Counted from the first letter of the stretch, positions 33,732-47,800 are shown. The stretch is 64,000 nt of DNA from Adiantum capillus-veneris (GCA_014529385.2 CM043969.1:67855676-67919675), one strand, 5' to 3'. Made by a program: numbers and translations. Notes: generated by a model not told the origin, from the letters alone.

Positions 33732-34868
33732 GTCTCTATGGAGTTTGCCATATAAAAAGTATTGGATTGTCTCTACAGGTTTATCTTGACAAACGCAAAG
33801 GAGTGGCGCACATATGGTGTGATCTCACGGAGTTTGCTTAAGTAGGTAGGTCTTGTGGAGCCCCGATGGCTTCTTTGGCAAACATGCTCCTCAAATGACG
33901 ACCTTTCAAGCCTTCCGATTCTTAGCATTTCGAGTTTATGAATGGTGTGACCCTCTTTGGGTCTCGAGTTCTATGAGATTCAAGTTTCGCTATTAAGTTG
34001 CACAGGAAGCAGTTTTACTCCAAGTTGTCTCAGATATCTTTTTAGTGGTACTTATTCTCTTTTCCCAGGATTGGGCAGAAAGGGGGACTTTCTATCTTCT
34101 AAGGGGGGCTCTCGATTGTAGCTTTGAAGCTTTCAGTGATAGTGGTTGCTCTGTTCCGACATGGGGTTGAGTCGGTTGTTACCTCATAGCATACTTTTGA
34201 GGATACATCTCTTTCAAAGGGGCTTCCAGATTATTATCTTCAATTGACTATTGGTGTTCCATTCCGTGAAGTACCATGCACGGTGTCTTCTAGTCCTTGG
34301 TTTCCTTGCCCATTTCTTCCCGCTTTTGGCTGGAGTTCTTTAGCCCAAAGTGTAGTTAGTATCATGGCACATGTATTCGTGAGCCACTTCGGTGGGTGTG
34401 ACGATTGCTCTTCCTAGTGCATCCAAGCAATAGTTCCTATATTTTGTCTTCCAAATTGATCCCTAGAAAATGTAACATTCAGCACACACCTATTTCTCTT
34501 ATCCATCGATCGGCATGGAGTTCTTGTACAGGTGGATAGTGGTTCGTCATGGACTTAGAAACAAACAGCTCCTACAAACTAGGAGTACTTTTCCAATCCT
34601 TGGGGAGTCGGTCTTTTAGATTCTCCCATATTGTATCAAATATCTTTATAGTGGTACTTAATCTCTTTTCTTAGGATTGGGCGGAAAGGGGGGCGAATCT
34701 AATGGATAGTCTGTGAAACTCCTACAAACTCGGAGTACTTTTCCAGCCTTGCCAATATTCTCCCCATGGCCCTCGAGGGCCTCTAGTGCTCTATTGCCAC
34801 ATTTCCCCTATTTTACCTATTATAGAGTGGTGTGAGGACCTCCTTCTGGCTGGCCGACCAACACTCTA
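33732..34868. other. Unassigned sequence with internal duplications
   Basis: No gene recognised. A 65-bp block with TAGTGGTACTTA, CTCTTTTC and AGGATTGGGC occurs at about 34025-34095 and again at 34640-34700. A second block (CTCCTACAAACT-GGAGTACTTTTCCA) occurs near 34570 and 34715. A VQVDSGSSW string in one frame near 34540 hints at an aspartic-protease site but has no supporting context. Confidence 0.4.
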
Positions 34869-35460
34869 TGTAACAAATGTGGGCACCCCAAGTCTAGAAT
34901 CTGTCGTGACACGAGAGAGATTCACTGAAAATAATTCACAACTTTAAATCACAGTTCGATTCGAGACGACACGGCCCGGCGTAGTTCCGTGCCTAGAGGT
35001 ATTGGCCCCAAAACCTGGCGCCCCTTTCGGTATTTCTTTATTTTATTAAATCTTGAGCAAAGTACAACTCCCTTCAGGGTCCTCTGCTCTCAGACTCTAC
35101 GTCCAAATGCTCTGAGAAGTGAGGCCCTTAAGGGTCCTTTTATTCTTACAAGGGCTGCAAAAAGCAGAGCCCCAAAAGCAGTTAAACTCAAAAGCAAATA
35201 GTCCCTAAAGCAATTTGTTCCAAAAGCAATTGATCCCAAAAATCTACCAAAAAAAAAAAGCATTAATGCAATTTGCGAGAATCCGTACAACAACCACGTC
35301 AGCACGTCAACGCGATATGCGAAGATCTATACTGCTGTCTGTATAGTTTCTGCCACGTCAACACCTAACCGTATGGTTTCTGCCACGTCAACACATATCC
35401 GTACTACCACGTCAGCACATCTGCCCGCTGGTGGTCATGCCACATCACCATTTTGTGACA
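34869..35460 (-). repeat. B2 3' LTR
   Basis: TGTAACAAA to TTTGTGACA with a 9-base imperfect terminal inverted repeat. Shared poly(A) module at 35017-35036 (reverse complement). Confidence 0.85.
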
Positions 35461-35905
35461 TACCCTCCTCTTGAAAGAATTGTAATCGCCCTCGATTACG
35501 CCTGCAAAACAGACAGAGGCCATGAACCATTTCAGCAGACATTGACTCTAAGTACCGACGCACTGGATACGACACATCTAGCACTTGTACAAAGACGACA
35601 AGTCACATCACTGCACATGACATCACAGAATATCGCATGACAAATCAATTACCGAAAAATTTATTCCAAATCTCAGACCATGACTGCCAGCAACGTATTT
35701 AGTGACAGCATCTAGATCCATCTTGGACCTCACTGGTGTCTGATTAACTAATCCCATATTGCAATCATGTCTATAGAGGTTTTCGACACAAGCACTATCG
35801 TCTGCAAGTAACATTCGCCTCAAGCACTGTCGTGTGCGAGAAATCATTTTCGGGGATCCCATGTCGAAGTACTTCTCTCATAAAGTCATTCAGCAGAATA
35901 CTATC
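35461..35905 (-). repeat. B2 polypurine tract and 3' internal region
   Basis: TACCCTCCTCTTGAAAG beside the LTR is the minus-strand polypurine tract. The rest parallels 44299-44720 of B1, including GATTACGCCTGCAAAAC. No coding signal. Confidence 0.7.
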
Positions 35906-36677
35906 AACCCATCAGCACGCATTGTTCAAGTCTCTCATTCGTGAAAATTTCTTGTATTTTCGTCACCGTCGTTATGTATTCCCTTTTCACAGGCATGCCA
36001 TATTGTACGATGCACATGACTCACTCACCGATAAGCATGGATGTATGCAGATCACTCACGAAAAGAAAAAAAAAATTGCATTCACGGAATTCACGATGTT
36101 TCTCGATTGTCCGTTTTATCAATCGCTTTTACATGTTTCTTCCTTGGCATGACACTGTCTCAGAAAGAGCACGAGCAAGATTGTCCATCAAACATCAGCA
36201 TTTCTATTGTGATTTGCCACAATTGATAGGTTTAGGTCCAAAAGTCAAGTTTCGATCCCACTTTTTGCGTGTGTTTGGTGAACGGTTTGGCAATTTGTCA
36301 CTTTGTTCATCTGCATTGCATGCACAGTCATTTAGGAAGAATAGTATTTTTCTAGTTACTTTACATGAATTGGGTATGTTTATGGTTTTATGTTGAAAAT
36401 GGTTTCAGGAATTTTCCTCCTCAGAGATTCTTGAAGAAGGTGGACCCGCGTCCATAGACACAGTTGGAGCATTGAAGCCGCCACGGGTCACTTTGTGTTG
36501 CTTTCGGCGCGGCCCACAGAAGCAAGCATTGTAGACCTTCATGAAGTTCAAGTATCACTCAACCCACGCATTAAAGTGGGCCGACGCAAAGTTCTTCACA
36601 GGATTCCAAGAGTTGTTGGCGCACTCCCTTGACGCCATACAGCTCGCTACCAATACCTCACTTTAAAAAGGAGGGCA
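35906..36677 (+). other. Probable 3' internal end of a family F element
   Basis: Unlike other B copies. It ends TTTAAAAAGGAGGGCA directly before the F LTR, a good plus-strand polypurine tract, so this is likely internal sequence of a truncated F element. A 151-residue ORF at 35941-36396 is unassigned. Confidence 0.45.
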
Positions 36678-37799
36678 TGTCACGGGCACATCTAACCCTG
36701 TGCATGTGGACAAGCTATCTCAGGTCTAGAGTTCAGGTCAGCTTAGGAAGTCTTCTGGCACCTTTGTGAGCCTGTGAGCAGGCCGTGCATGTCCAGGCAC
36801 TTAGAGTAGTTGCATATCCTCTGATTGTACACAGCATAATCATTAGCATGGCATTCAGTACCCATCATGAGCATTTTACAGAGCATAGAACCCTTTTTCC
36901 CAAAATACACATTTTTCGCTTATTTATTAATAAGTGACTTTTGTTGGAAAAGTAAGTAGGGCAATATGCTAAGAAAATATAAAAGAAACCTAGTGGTAAC
37001 TCAATAGAAGCAGCAGAAGGAGCTCAGGCACCTTGCAGTGCATCTTCTCAACAAGACCAACAGGAAACCCAGCGTTTTCAGCCTACAGGACCCAATGTTT
37101 TTGCATTAGCACATCAGCCTAGCGTTTCCCAGTTTGCAGATCAGCCTAGCGTTTTGCAAACTCAGCAAATCAGCCCCAGTGTTTTCTAGACTTATAGATA
37201 GATCAGCGTTTTCAGTTTTCAGCCCTCTGCATTTGCAGACCTAGCCCCTACCGCAACAGATCCTCGCCGTACCATCGAGTCAGCCAGTGTTTACAGTTTC
37301 AGCCCGCTGTTTTCAGATTTCAGCATCAACGTTTTCAGCGCATCGTCGTCAAGTCGTCGTCATCGCCATCCTTGCCGAAACAGTGTCAGTATTCAGTAGA
37401 AAGTCGGCGTTTAGCAGATTTCGGCATTTCAGCCCTAGCGTATTCAGTTTTCAGCCCAGCCTCGTCGTCGTCATCATTATCGTCGACATCATCGGCAAGT
37501 CCATTGCATCTAGACCATTGTACCAGATTTGTGCAATCTATAGCATAGACCTCTCTCGCCATAGAGAGGGGGGCCCTTGGAGGAGGGTTTGAGAACCACC
37601 TGGTGTCGTATTCTTCTCTCTCTTTCTCTCAGTCTCAGCACCTTCATTCACAGTAGCATTCACTTTGTTTGTGATTATTGCACTCTCTCTCTCTAAAGGA
37701 ACGGAAGGCTCTCCCTTCCATAAGTAAAAGGAACCCTTGAGCACAGTTCGGAGCACTCATCTTGAGCAATATCAACATTCACTTCTGCTGCACCTTACA
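36678..37799 (+). repeat. Family F LTR (F2)
   Basis: TGTCACGGGCAC to GCACCTTACA, 1122 bp, same family as 1-510 and 61285-62576. ATATAAAAG TATA box near 36979. Poly(A)-region hairpin at 37550-37569 followed by GGGGGGCCC. Confidence 0.75.
37550..37569 (+). promoter_or_regulatory. Family F poly(A)-region hairpin (F2)
   Basis: CCTCTCT, loop CGCCAT, AGAGAGG: a 7-bp stem at the same place as 455-474. Confidence 0.6.
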
Positions 37800-38527
37800 T
37801 TTAAATTCCTTGGACTTCTTGCCCTTGTCGTCAAGAAAATCATACTGATTAGCTCTGTAAACGTGCTTAAAACGTATAGTTTGTTCGTCGTTTCTCGCCC
37901 TTTCTGTCCTCGTCGCTCGAGTCAGAAAAAGATGAGCTATCCGAGCTGTCAAAAGAAGATGAGGACGAACTAGACAATGCTTCAAAGCATACACGCTTCG
38001 TCTGTTTTCTTGCTTTCTCAAAAGAAGATTTTCCGCCCAAGTAACCAGAAAAGTCAGCTCCCTTGTTACATTTCTTCAATTGCTTCTCCTTTGACCCAAA
38101 TAGTTGGTTGACTCGCTGTTCAACAATGTCCTCGAGTTCATCTTCAGTAAACATCCGTGGGACAGGAGGTTTCTTGATTGCCGATTTTATTGGCGACTCC
38201 ATGGCTTTCTACCAATGTAAACATTCGTGGGGCAGGAGGTTTCTTGATTGTTGGTTTTATTAGCGACTCGATGGCTTTCTTCCAATGAGTATGCACTTCA
38301 TCCATCAAGTGCCGAGTCGAAAATTTGGCATATTGTGGATCCTTGGCAAACTGAAGCATCTGGTTTGCGCACTCGTGAACCTGCTATTGACGCTGCATCT
38401 CCATAAGTTCATACTGTGAAGACCAAGGTGGCCCGTACTCATTCCTTGCTAATCCACTTGAATTATCCGTACCACCTCCCACTTTGGAGATAGCAAATAA
38501 AATCGTCTGATTCTTTTCGGAATCCAT
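37800..38527 (-). pseudogene. gag N-terminal remnant of B2
   Basis: Start ATG at 38527 (MDSEKNQTILFAISKVGG). Shares NEYGPP, MLQFAKDP, KKPPAPRMFTEDELEDIVE and an Asp/Ser-rich stretch with the B1 gag. A local duplication of about 60 bp (SPIKSAIKKPPVPRMF repeated as SLIKPTIKKPPAPRMF) lies at 38150-38270. It ends at RANQYDFLDDK where the F LTR begins. Confidence 0.8.
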
Positions 38528-38731
38528 ATGTTATCTGGGATTCTTTATGGCTTTATGCCCTGTAAGACAGAGCGATGAAAACGGGAGCGCGCTCGATGCG
38601 CGATGAAGTAAGGGTGGGAGTGGCTAATAAGCCCGGGGTCGGGACACGAAGATTCTTCAATAACAATTGCCCAAGTACCCTATTTGCTCTTTGATAGGAC
38701 TGGTATGCTTTGAGAAAAGCACACGCCTGAT

Positions 38732-38743
38732 GCTCTGATACCA
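38732..38743 (-). other. tRNA-iMet primer-binding site of B2
   Basis: Plus GCTCTGATACCA, one base inside the LTR. Confidence 0.92.
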
Positions 38744-38744
38744 T

Positions 38745-39308
38745 TGTAACAAACTTGAGCACCCCAAGTCTAGAATCTGTCACGACATGAGAGAGAGATT
38801 CATTGAAAATAATTCACAACTTTAAATCATAGTTCAATTCGAGACAACACGGCCCGGTGTAGTTCCATGCCCAAAGGTATTGGCCCCAAAACCTGGCACC
38901 CCTTTCGGTATTTCTTTATTTTATTAAATCTTGAGCAAAGTACATCTCTCCTCGGGGTCCTCTGCTCTCAGACTCTGCATCCAGATGCTCTGAGAAGTGA
39001 GGCCCCTAAGGGTCCTTTTATTCTTACAAGGGATGCAAAAAGCAGAGCCCAAAAGCAGTTAAACTCAAAAGCAAATAGTCCCTAAAGCAATTTGTTCCAA
39101 AAGCAACTAATCCCAAAACTCTGCTCAAAAAAAATGCATCAATGCAATTTGCGGAAATCCGTACAACCACCACGTCAGCATGTCAACGCGATGTGCGGAG
39201 ATTCGTACAGTTCCTGCCACGTCAGCACATGTTCGTACTGGCACGTCAGCACATCTGCCCGTACAATTTCTACTCGCGGATGGTCATGCCACGTCACTTT
39301 TTGTGACA
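38745..39308 (-). repeat. B2 5' LTR
   Basis: TGTAACAAACTTG to TTTTGTGACA. Shared module at 38894-38913 with one change. Confidence 0.85.
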
Positions 39309-39967
<659 letters not shown>

Positions 39968-40069
39968 AGAGACCAACTCTTAAGAAGATGGGCATCTTTC
40001 TCGGAGATAACCTCACCCTCTCGCAAATTGCTCATATGCAAGAGGTAATGCCGGATATTAGAGCGGCAA

Positions 40070-41182
40070 GGAAAAAGGTAAGATTGCTTTTTACCGAGAT
40101 GGAAGAGTGGTCATATTGGAGCGACGCTACACATGACAGTGCAAGACCTATGGGACCACACTCAAAGTTGCTACTTGGAATTGTAATGGATCTCTACGCC
40201 TTGATGTGGGTGCTTTTGAGGATAGTTTTACTGGGAGGGACATCATTTTCTACTCCGAGACACATCGGGCCCCTAGAGATCTATGCCACATGTCAGCAGA
40301 TACAGATGGGAGACAGCTTGCAAACACGAGACCCAATCAGAGCATCGAGGACGAGGCTCAAGGGGAGTGGCAGTTTTATTCAGGGAGGAGTTGTAGCCAT
40401 TAATACATATAGCCCGCACGGATGAGCAAGCTAGGTACATGTGGGTGAGATTGAGAGCAGAGACAGGCTGATATCTCTACATTGCTATTTGCTACTTCTC
40501 CCGAGTACGTCAGTATATGCACCACCTAGAGGACAGTCCCCCTTTTCTACTTTGGATGATGACATATGGGAGTTCTCTAGAGACAGTTAAATTATCATCC
40601 TAGGGGACTTCAATGCTAGGACAGCCCATCACCAAACAGTATTTTATGATACTTCAGAGGAGATATTGAGGGAGCTGGATGTTGCAGAGATGGGCCTGTC
40701 TAGATTATCACAGGATGTGGAGCATACTGAGTATGGACAACACTTGATAGACATGGGGATTGCACATGGACTGGTCATCTTGAATGGCCTGCAGAGATTT
40801 CTCGCTGCGGGAGGTTTTACATGCTTTCCACACAGACATGGAGCCAGCACATTGGATTATGTCATGGCACAACGGAGCTTTATCTCTAGTATCCAGGATC
40901 TCACAGTTGGACCTAGACCTATAGGTGTGGCAGTAGTTCATGCCCTTGTGTCGATTCCACTTTAGCACACATGCCACGGGTAGCAGCCCCTACCTGCTAA
41001 ACCTTCCCGCGGGAGACGGACTCTGTCTACATAGATGGGATCTACAGACGCCTGTGCATTGAGGAGCCAGGGCGACCTCTAGAGGAGCTTACTACTATAG
41101 TGACACAGACATTGCATGATGCAGCAACAGAGGCATACCCACACACCCAATCTGAGCAGAGACGACGTTCTTGGAGCATGCC
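40070..41182 (+). pseudogene. LINE ORF2, AP-endonuclease domain
   Basis: Fragments in all three frames. LGDFNAR at 40600-40620 is the conserved GDFN active-site word; LDYVMA near 40852 matches the later endonuclease motif. The usual terminal SDH motif is not intact (VVHALVSIP). Endonuclease nicks target DNA for priming (family knowledge). Confidence 0.8.
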
Positions 41183-41767
41183 TATCACAAATTGATGATG
41201 TGGCAATGCCCACACACACACACACATACACACACACACACACGCTGACGTGGCTGACAATACGGACCGCTGCAATCCACGCTGACTGGCTGACGTGGCA
41301 GTTGTATGGACGCGGAAAAAGCGCTTACTGTACGGATCTCCGCATTTTACGCTAACGTGGCTGACGTGGCAGTGTGTACGGATTTCCACAATTATCGCTG
41401 GCTGCTTTTGGCTGGCAGAATTGAGAGAAGATGCTTATGGGAGCCATTGCTTTTAAGTTCAATGCTTTTGGGGCTTTGCTTTTAGCTACCCTTGTGACAC
41501 CTTTATAAGTGACCCAAGGGGCTCGCTCTGCAGAGCATCTGGACGTAGAGTCTGAGGGCAGCACCCGCGAGCTATTGTACTTTGCTCAAAGATTAATATA
41601 AAAGAAATACCGAAAGGGGCGTCAGACTCCAGTCTTTGGGGCCGGTACCTCTTGGCACGGAACTACGCCGGGCCGTGTCGACTCTCTTTTGATTTGTGAA
41701 GTGTTTTAAAGTGAATCTCTGTTTTGTAGCGGTAGAATCTTGACTTGGGGTGTCCAAGTTTGTTACA
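41183..41767 (+). repeat. Solo family B LTR
   Basis: 585 bp, TATCACAAA to TTTGTTACA, plus orientation, TSD ATGCC at 41178-41182 and 41768-41772. TTATAAG at 41503-41509; shared module at 41604-41623. No internal region, so a product of LTR-LTR recombination. Confidence 0.9.
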
Positions 41768-43767
41768 ATGCCCTAGAACAGCTGGTATGATGAGGAGTGT
41801 CGTGAGACGAGCCAGACTTCAGAGGGAGGTGCTTTTGGGGGACATCACTCACAGACAGTTTACAGATTGCCTTCCGACCCCTAGTTCGACAGAAGAAGAA
41901 GGCATTTTTGGCTCGACTAGAGCAGAATCTATACCTTGAGTCAGGGCTCAAGTGAGGCATGGCGACTCTTCCATGAGCACTCCCCCCTGGCCATTACTTC
42001 CACAGAGGCCTGGGCCAGTACGCATCATCTTTGTACGCAATTCTTGGACAGACGCCTCTTCTCGACCCCCCCCCCCCGAGCCATGCCGACACACATGTGC
42101 TTTTTTCACCATTGAGATGGTGAAGAAGGCCATTGATAGGATGAGCATTGGGAGAGCATCTGATCATGATGGCTTTGTGGCTGAGCATTTTATACATGAT
42201 AGGGATCTACTCGCAGAGCTCCTAGCAGGGATGTTCAATCGTGCCATGTGTGAGGGCCTGCTTGATACTTGGAGCTCATCTATTATTGTACCTATCTTCA
42301 AGTCTAGAGACCCTATGGAGCTTAGGAACAATCGCACTATCATGATTGGACACACATTGGCACGGTTGTACGCATCCATTCTTGAGCAACACTTGAGTAG
42401 ATGGGTGGAGAGAGAGGGTATACGCGCAGCCGGGCAAGCAAGGTTCAGGATAGACTTTTCTACTCGACCACATTCTGCCACTCAGAGCCATTATTCAGGA
42501 GAGCCAATCACATGGGAGACGGATCTATTGTAGCTTTGTGGACTTCCGCAAAGCATTCGACACAGTGCCCAGAGCTAGATTGATGCGCAGACTATAGAAG
42601 ATGGGAGTACCCACAGAGCTAATTCGGGGGATCATGGCATTATACATGTCAGTCTTCAGAGGGGCTATCTACATTACACTCCACTATTGGGGTGAAGCGG
42701 ATCTGCCTGCTCTCTCCTACTCTATTTGGTATGTATGTGGATGAGGTTTCTGACTATATTGAGAGAGATGGCGATAGAGATGCACAGCTGGCTTGGATAT
42801 GGATTCCACTATTGTTATTTGTTGATGATATTGTGTTAATCTCCGACTCTCCAGAGGGGATGCAACATCACTTGGATGCTTTGCATAGCTTTGCCCACGA
42901 CAGTCGTATGTCTGTCAACCTTGGTAAAACCAAGGTTATGGTGTTTTAAGACCACTCCACAGTGGATCAAGAGATTAGCACCCACATTCACATACGGCCA
43001 TGAGACAGTGGAGTATACAGATGCTGACACCTACCTTGGGGTGGTCTTTAGTGGGCCAGCTTTTTCATTAAGGAGAACAACAAAGAGTAGACTAACCAAA
43101 GCCTATGCAGCATTGGGTGGACTGGAGAGGATGTCTTCACAGAATCAGTTTTAGGACCCTCGGCCGAAGCTCTGGCTCTTTGACATTTTGGTGGCTTCCG
43201 CATTGCTCTATGGAGCTCAGATATGAGGCCTTCATTGGACCATCATGGGAGGTCGGGTCACACTGATGGATGGGGGACATGGAGAAGCCTCTAGTCTCTA
43301 TGATCTTGCGGCTTATTAGAGCCAAGGCTTCATTACCACATGACATTATTCGAGCAGAGCTAGCTGCCGCCCCACTAGTGGTTGAGGCGCTCACCAGATC
43401 AGTCTCCTTTATACACCGCTTATGGGACCTTCCCAGAGACAGATATACCCGCCTAGCACTCGAGTCGTCTCGACATTTAGCTAAGCAGGGAGATACAGCA
43501 TACTAGTATGGAGAGATGGCATCATGGTTTCAGGTACATGGGTTCAGCATGGATAGATTGCCCCCCTTACAGTACTCATAGGATGCACCCTCTCTACTCT
43601 TACACAATCCGAGATCACCAAGCTCATCCGCCAAGACCTGACTCAGCTAGACACGAGGAGGACTAGGATATAGCCAGCACAGGAATTGGGCACAAAGATG
43701 GATTTCTATAGAGAGCATCTTCTCCAACTTACGGAGGACAGCTTCGTGACGAGACCTAGATATCATG
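41768..43767 (+). pseudogene. LINE ORF2, linker and reverse transcriptase
   Basis: Continues after the solo LTR. VDFRKAFDTVPR near 42540, CLLSPTLFGMYVDEV, and the active site LLLFVDDIVLIS with FVDD at 42818-42829, then SVNLGKTKVMVF. A downstream stretch ELAAAPLVVEALTRSVSFIH belongs to the post-RT domain. Several frameshifts. At 43768-43772 (GACAC) B1 interrupts. Confidence 0.88.
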
Positions 43768-43772
43768 GACAC

Positions 43773-44298
43773 TGTAACAAACTTGGACACTCCAAGTCAA
43801 GAATCAACCGCGACAGCACCAAATAACCACTTCAAAACAATTTACAGATCACAATAGATTTGCACTGGCCCGGCGGAGTTCCGTGCCTAGAGATATTGGC
43901 CCCAAAGACTGGCGCCCCTTTCGGTATTTCTTTTTGTATTAATCAATCATCAAAGTACAAGAGAGCGGTTAGGGTTTCACTCTCAGACTCTGCGTCCAGA
44001 TGCCCTGAGAAGTGAGGCCCTCACCACTAATTTAAAGGTTACAAGGGATGCCCAAAAGCAGAGCCCAAAAGCAATTGCTCTCTCTCTCTCACAGAGAGTC
44101 AAAACATGAAAGCAAAAGCATTCTCTCTCTCTTTCTCATTTAAGTAGAGAAAAAGCGAAATTTGCGTTGCTCATCATTTTCCACCCAAAAAAAAACAACC
44201 CGCCTCCGCGATTTCCGGAAATTAGGGTTTCTGGCAGAAATTAGCGTTTGCAAGAATTTTAGGGTTTCTACTGTCCGCCACGTCATCACTTTGTGACT
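43773..44298 (-). repeat. B1 3' LTR
   Basis: TGTAACAAACTTGG to TTTGTGAC. Shared poly(A) module at 43911-43930 (reverse complement). The last base is T where the partner LTR has A. Confidence 0.9.
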
Positions 44299-44898
44299 TA
44301 CCCCCCTCTTGAAAGCATTGTAATAGACCGCGATTACGCCTGCAAAACCGACAAAAGCCATAAACCGTCTTAGCAGACACTGACTGTTAGTACCTACGTA
44401 CTAGGAACACACATCTAGCACATGTACAAAATCGACAGTCACATCACACGACATCACAGGATATCACTAGACATCACAGGACATCACATGACATTCAACA
44501 TTCATTCGGATCTTAGACCATGATTTATCGGCAATGTAGCTAGCAATCACATCTAGGTCCAATCGGGACCTCATCGATGTCCGATTGACTAACCCCTATT
44601 GCAACCATGTCTATTCAAGATCAATCAGACCAAAATGCTGCAGTCATTTCGGCTATGAGTTCCTGCACTCACAAGAAGTCAAGAACAAATCAGTATCATA
44701 ATCAGGAATTCCATTTCATAAAGTCATCCAGCAGAATACTGTCAGCTCTCAGTATCCCAGAAGCTCAAAGAGACATCAATGACTTTAGTATCAAAATCGA
44801 GGCATCGGTTGACAAAGGAGTGGAGTAACTCCCCTCTTGTGCATCCCACTGCACCAGATCTTCGGCCAAGCTGAATTCTGGGTTCCATTTGGAGTAGA
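44299..44898 (-). other. B1 polypurine tract and 3' noncoding region
   Basis: TTACCCCCCTCTTGAAAG at 44297-44314 is the minus-strand polypurine tract. An 11-base ACATCACAGG-type tandem repeat lies at 44448-44497. No coding signal. Confidence 0.75.
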
Positions 44899-47800
44899 CT
44901 ATGCTAAACCAAAAGCATCGAGGTAAAGTTTCACAATCTGAGGAGTATCTGCTAGGTCCTCCTCCTCCATCCACTTCGCATCAAGTGCAGGATAATTCTT
45001 GAACTTAACCAAGAACCGCCTTCGGACTTTACCCTTATTCTTCGTATCCTTATGTGCCAAAATCTGTTCAGGAACAAGGATCTCCTCGTTTTCTTCCACT
45101 TCGGGTTGCTCATCAGGCTCCCCATCATCAGGCACATCACCTTTAAAAGGTTTCAAGAGATTCACATGAAATGCATTGTGAATCCTCCAAGTATCTGGCA
45201 GTTTCAGTCGAAAGGAGACTTCATTTATCTTTTCAGTAATCTGGAAAGGGCCGTAGTATTGCATACTAAGCTTTGGAAAAAGCCTCTCCTTTCCCTTGTT
45301 CTTTCGTAGGCGTGCCTTCTCAAAACGTAAGAGCACCCAATCATCCTCCTTCAATTTCATGTCGCGACGATGGCGATCCGCTGCCTTTTTCTGTCGTTCT
45401 TGAGACTTTTGCAAAGTCTCGCGAACCTTGGTAAAAGCCGTATCCAGATCTCGCGTATATTCATCCGCTTCAAAGATCTTATCTTTCGTGCTCAGGAAGG
45501 GTGGAACCTTTGCAGCACCTTCAACAATCTCAAATGGCGCCTTCCCCGTCGACGAGTGTATCGTGTTATTGTAGGCAAATTCCACCAAAGGTAAATATCT
45601 TTCCCATTGAGTCTTCTGATCTGAGATATAAGACTTCAATAAATCTAGAACCACTGAATTGGCAATCTCTGATTGCCCATCAGTCTGCGGGTGGAATGAT
45701 GACGAGAACTGTAACCGCGTGCCAATGTTCTCCCAAATTGCCTTCCAAAACAAACTCGTAAATCTGGGGTCTCTGTCGGAGACAATTGTCTCAGACATGC
45801 CATGTAATCTGAAAATCTGGGCCACAAACAGTCTCGCTAAGTGATCCGGCTTAACTGTTTTCTTCACTGGAATGAAATGAGCCTGTTTGCTAAATCTGTC
45901 AATAACAGTCCAGATACCATCGTGACCACTCTGTGTTCTCGGGATATCAAAAATGAAATCCATCACTATACTTTCCCAGGGGCGGGTGGGTATGGGTAAA
46001 GGCCGTAACAATCCCTGTGCTTTATGCCTGTTAAACTTGACCTTCTGGCATACCAAGCAACTGCGCACAAACTCTTCCACATCTTTCTTGAGTCTCGGCC
46101 AAAAGAAATATCTCTACACCCCTTTCATGGTGGTAGCAATGCCGCGGTGACCCGTAAAAGGTGGACAATGGCATTCAATCATAACCTTTTCCCTCAACGG
46201 CTGTGTAACGCACAACATAGTCTTTTTCATCAAGTAGCCTTCCCGAAGGGAGTATCCAGCTACTATCTCCCCATCCCGTATCCGTGTGAAAATATCTGTA
46301 AAATCTGTATCTGTGGCATACTGATCGACCATATCCTCGAAGCTCCTATGATGTATCGGGGAAATAGCCAGAACCAACGGTTTCCGAGACAAAGCATCTG
46401 CCACCACATTCTTCTGTCCCTGCACATGGACAATCTGGAAGTGGAACTGTGACAAGATGTTCGCCCATCGCATCTGTTTTTCCGAAAGCTGCTTCTGTGA
46501 CAAGAAGTAGCGCAAACTCTGATGGTCTGTAAAGACTGTAAAATCCGCTCCGAGTAGGTAATGCCGCCACTGAGTAAGAGCATGGATAACCGCCAAAAGC
46601 TCTTTCTCATAGATCTGTGCTGTCATCTCCGGCCTAGAGAACAAACGGCTCTCGTAAGCTATGACATGGCCTTCTTGCATCAAGACCGCACCCAGACTAC
46701 GACCACAAGCATCACAAAATACTTCAAATGACTTCTGCAAGTCCGGCAAAGTCAAAATAGGTCCCGTAGTCAATTTCTCTTTCAACGTCTGAAAGGCAGT
46801 CACCTCTAGGGGTCCCCACGAAAAAGGTACTCCTTTCTGTGTCAAGATATGCAAAGGGGAAGCAACCTCTGCAAACTTTCGTATGAACCGCCTGTAGTAC
46901 GAACACAGTCCCAAGAAGCTTTTAACTTCATGGACATTCTTCAAGTCGGGCCAATTACGGATAGTCTCTATCTTGGCCGGATCCATTTGCACTCCTGCGG
47001 CTAACACAATGTGTCCCAAAAAGTGTATCTCTGGTAGGAAAAATTCACTTTTCTTTGCATTAATCACTAACTTGTGATCTCGTAATGCTTGAAAGACCTG
47101 AAGCAGATGATCTCTGTGTTCTGCCTCATTCTTGGAGAAAACAATGATGTCGTCAAAGAAAGTGCCAACAAATAGCCTGTACTCTCGAAAAATCATATCC
47201 ATCATCCGGTTAAATGTCGCAGGAGCATTGGTTAAGCCAAAAGGCATCACCAAAAACTCAAATAACCCAAAAGTCGTCCGAAAAGCTGTCTTGTAGACGT
47301 CTTCCGGTGCTATTCTGATATGATGATATCCACTCTTCAAGTCAATCCTGCTAAAACATGAGGATCCCTGTAACTTTTCGAGTATATCATCGATCCTAGG
47401 AATCGGAAATCTGTTCTTGATGGTGATTTTGTTGAGAGCTCTATAATCGATGCACATTCTCCAAGATCCGTCTTTCTTCAAAACCAACAATACTGGAGAG
47501 CAATACGGTGAAGTACTAGGCTGGACAAGACCCTTTTCCAAGAGGTCTTTCACTTGGTTCATAATCTCTTCATTCTGTGCTCGGCTCACACGGTAGGGTG
47601 GCCGGTTCGGTGGTGTACTACCAGGTATCGGATCAATGGTATGATCTTCAGGACGAGCAGGTGGTAACTCTCCTGGCAGGCCTTCTAAGAAGCAATCGGC
47701 GTGAGTGTGTAGAAAATCTTGGCGTTCTTTATCAAGTTTAGACATATTTGTCCTATCATCATCACTCAACTCTTTCATAAAGATCGAGTAAATAAACAGA

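Larger units (their letters stand above)
34869..39308 (-). mobile_element. Family B element B2, pol-less and interrupted
   Basis: LTRs 34869-35460 and 38745-39308 with flanks CTCTA / CTCTT (4 of 5 match). Reading minus: 5' LTR, PBS, gag N-terminal part, then a family F LTR, then the B-type 3' region. Gag core, zinc knuckle and all of pol are gone. Confidence 0.8.

Noticed and set aside
34530-34570. VQVDSGSSW string as a protease site
   Set aside because: Isolated, no second motif, many stops around it.
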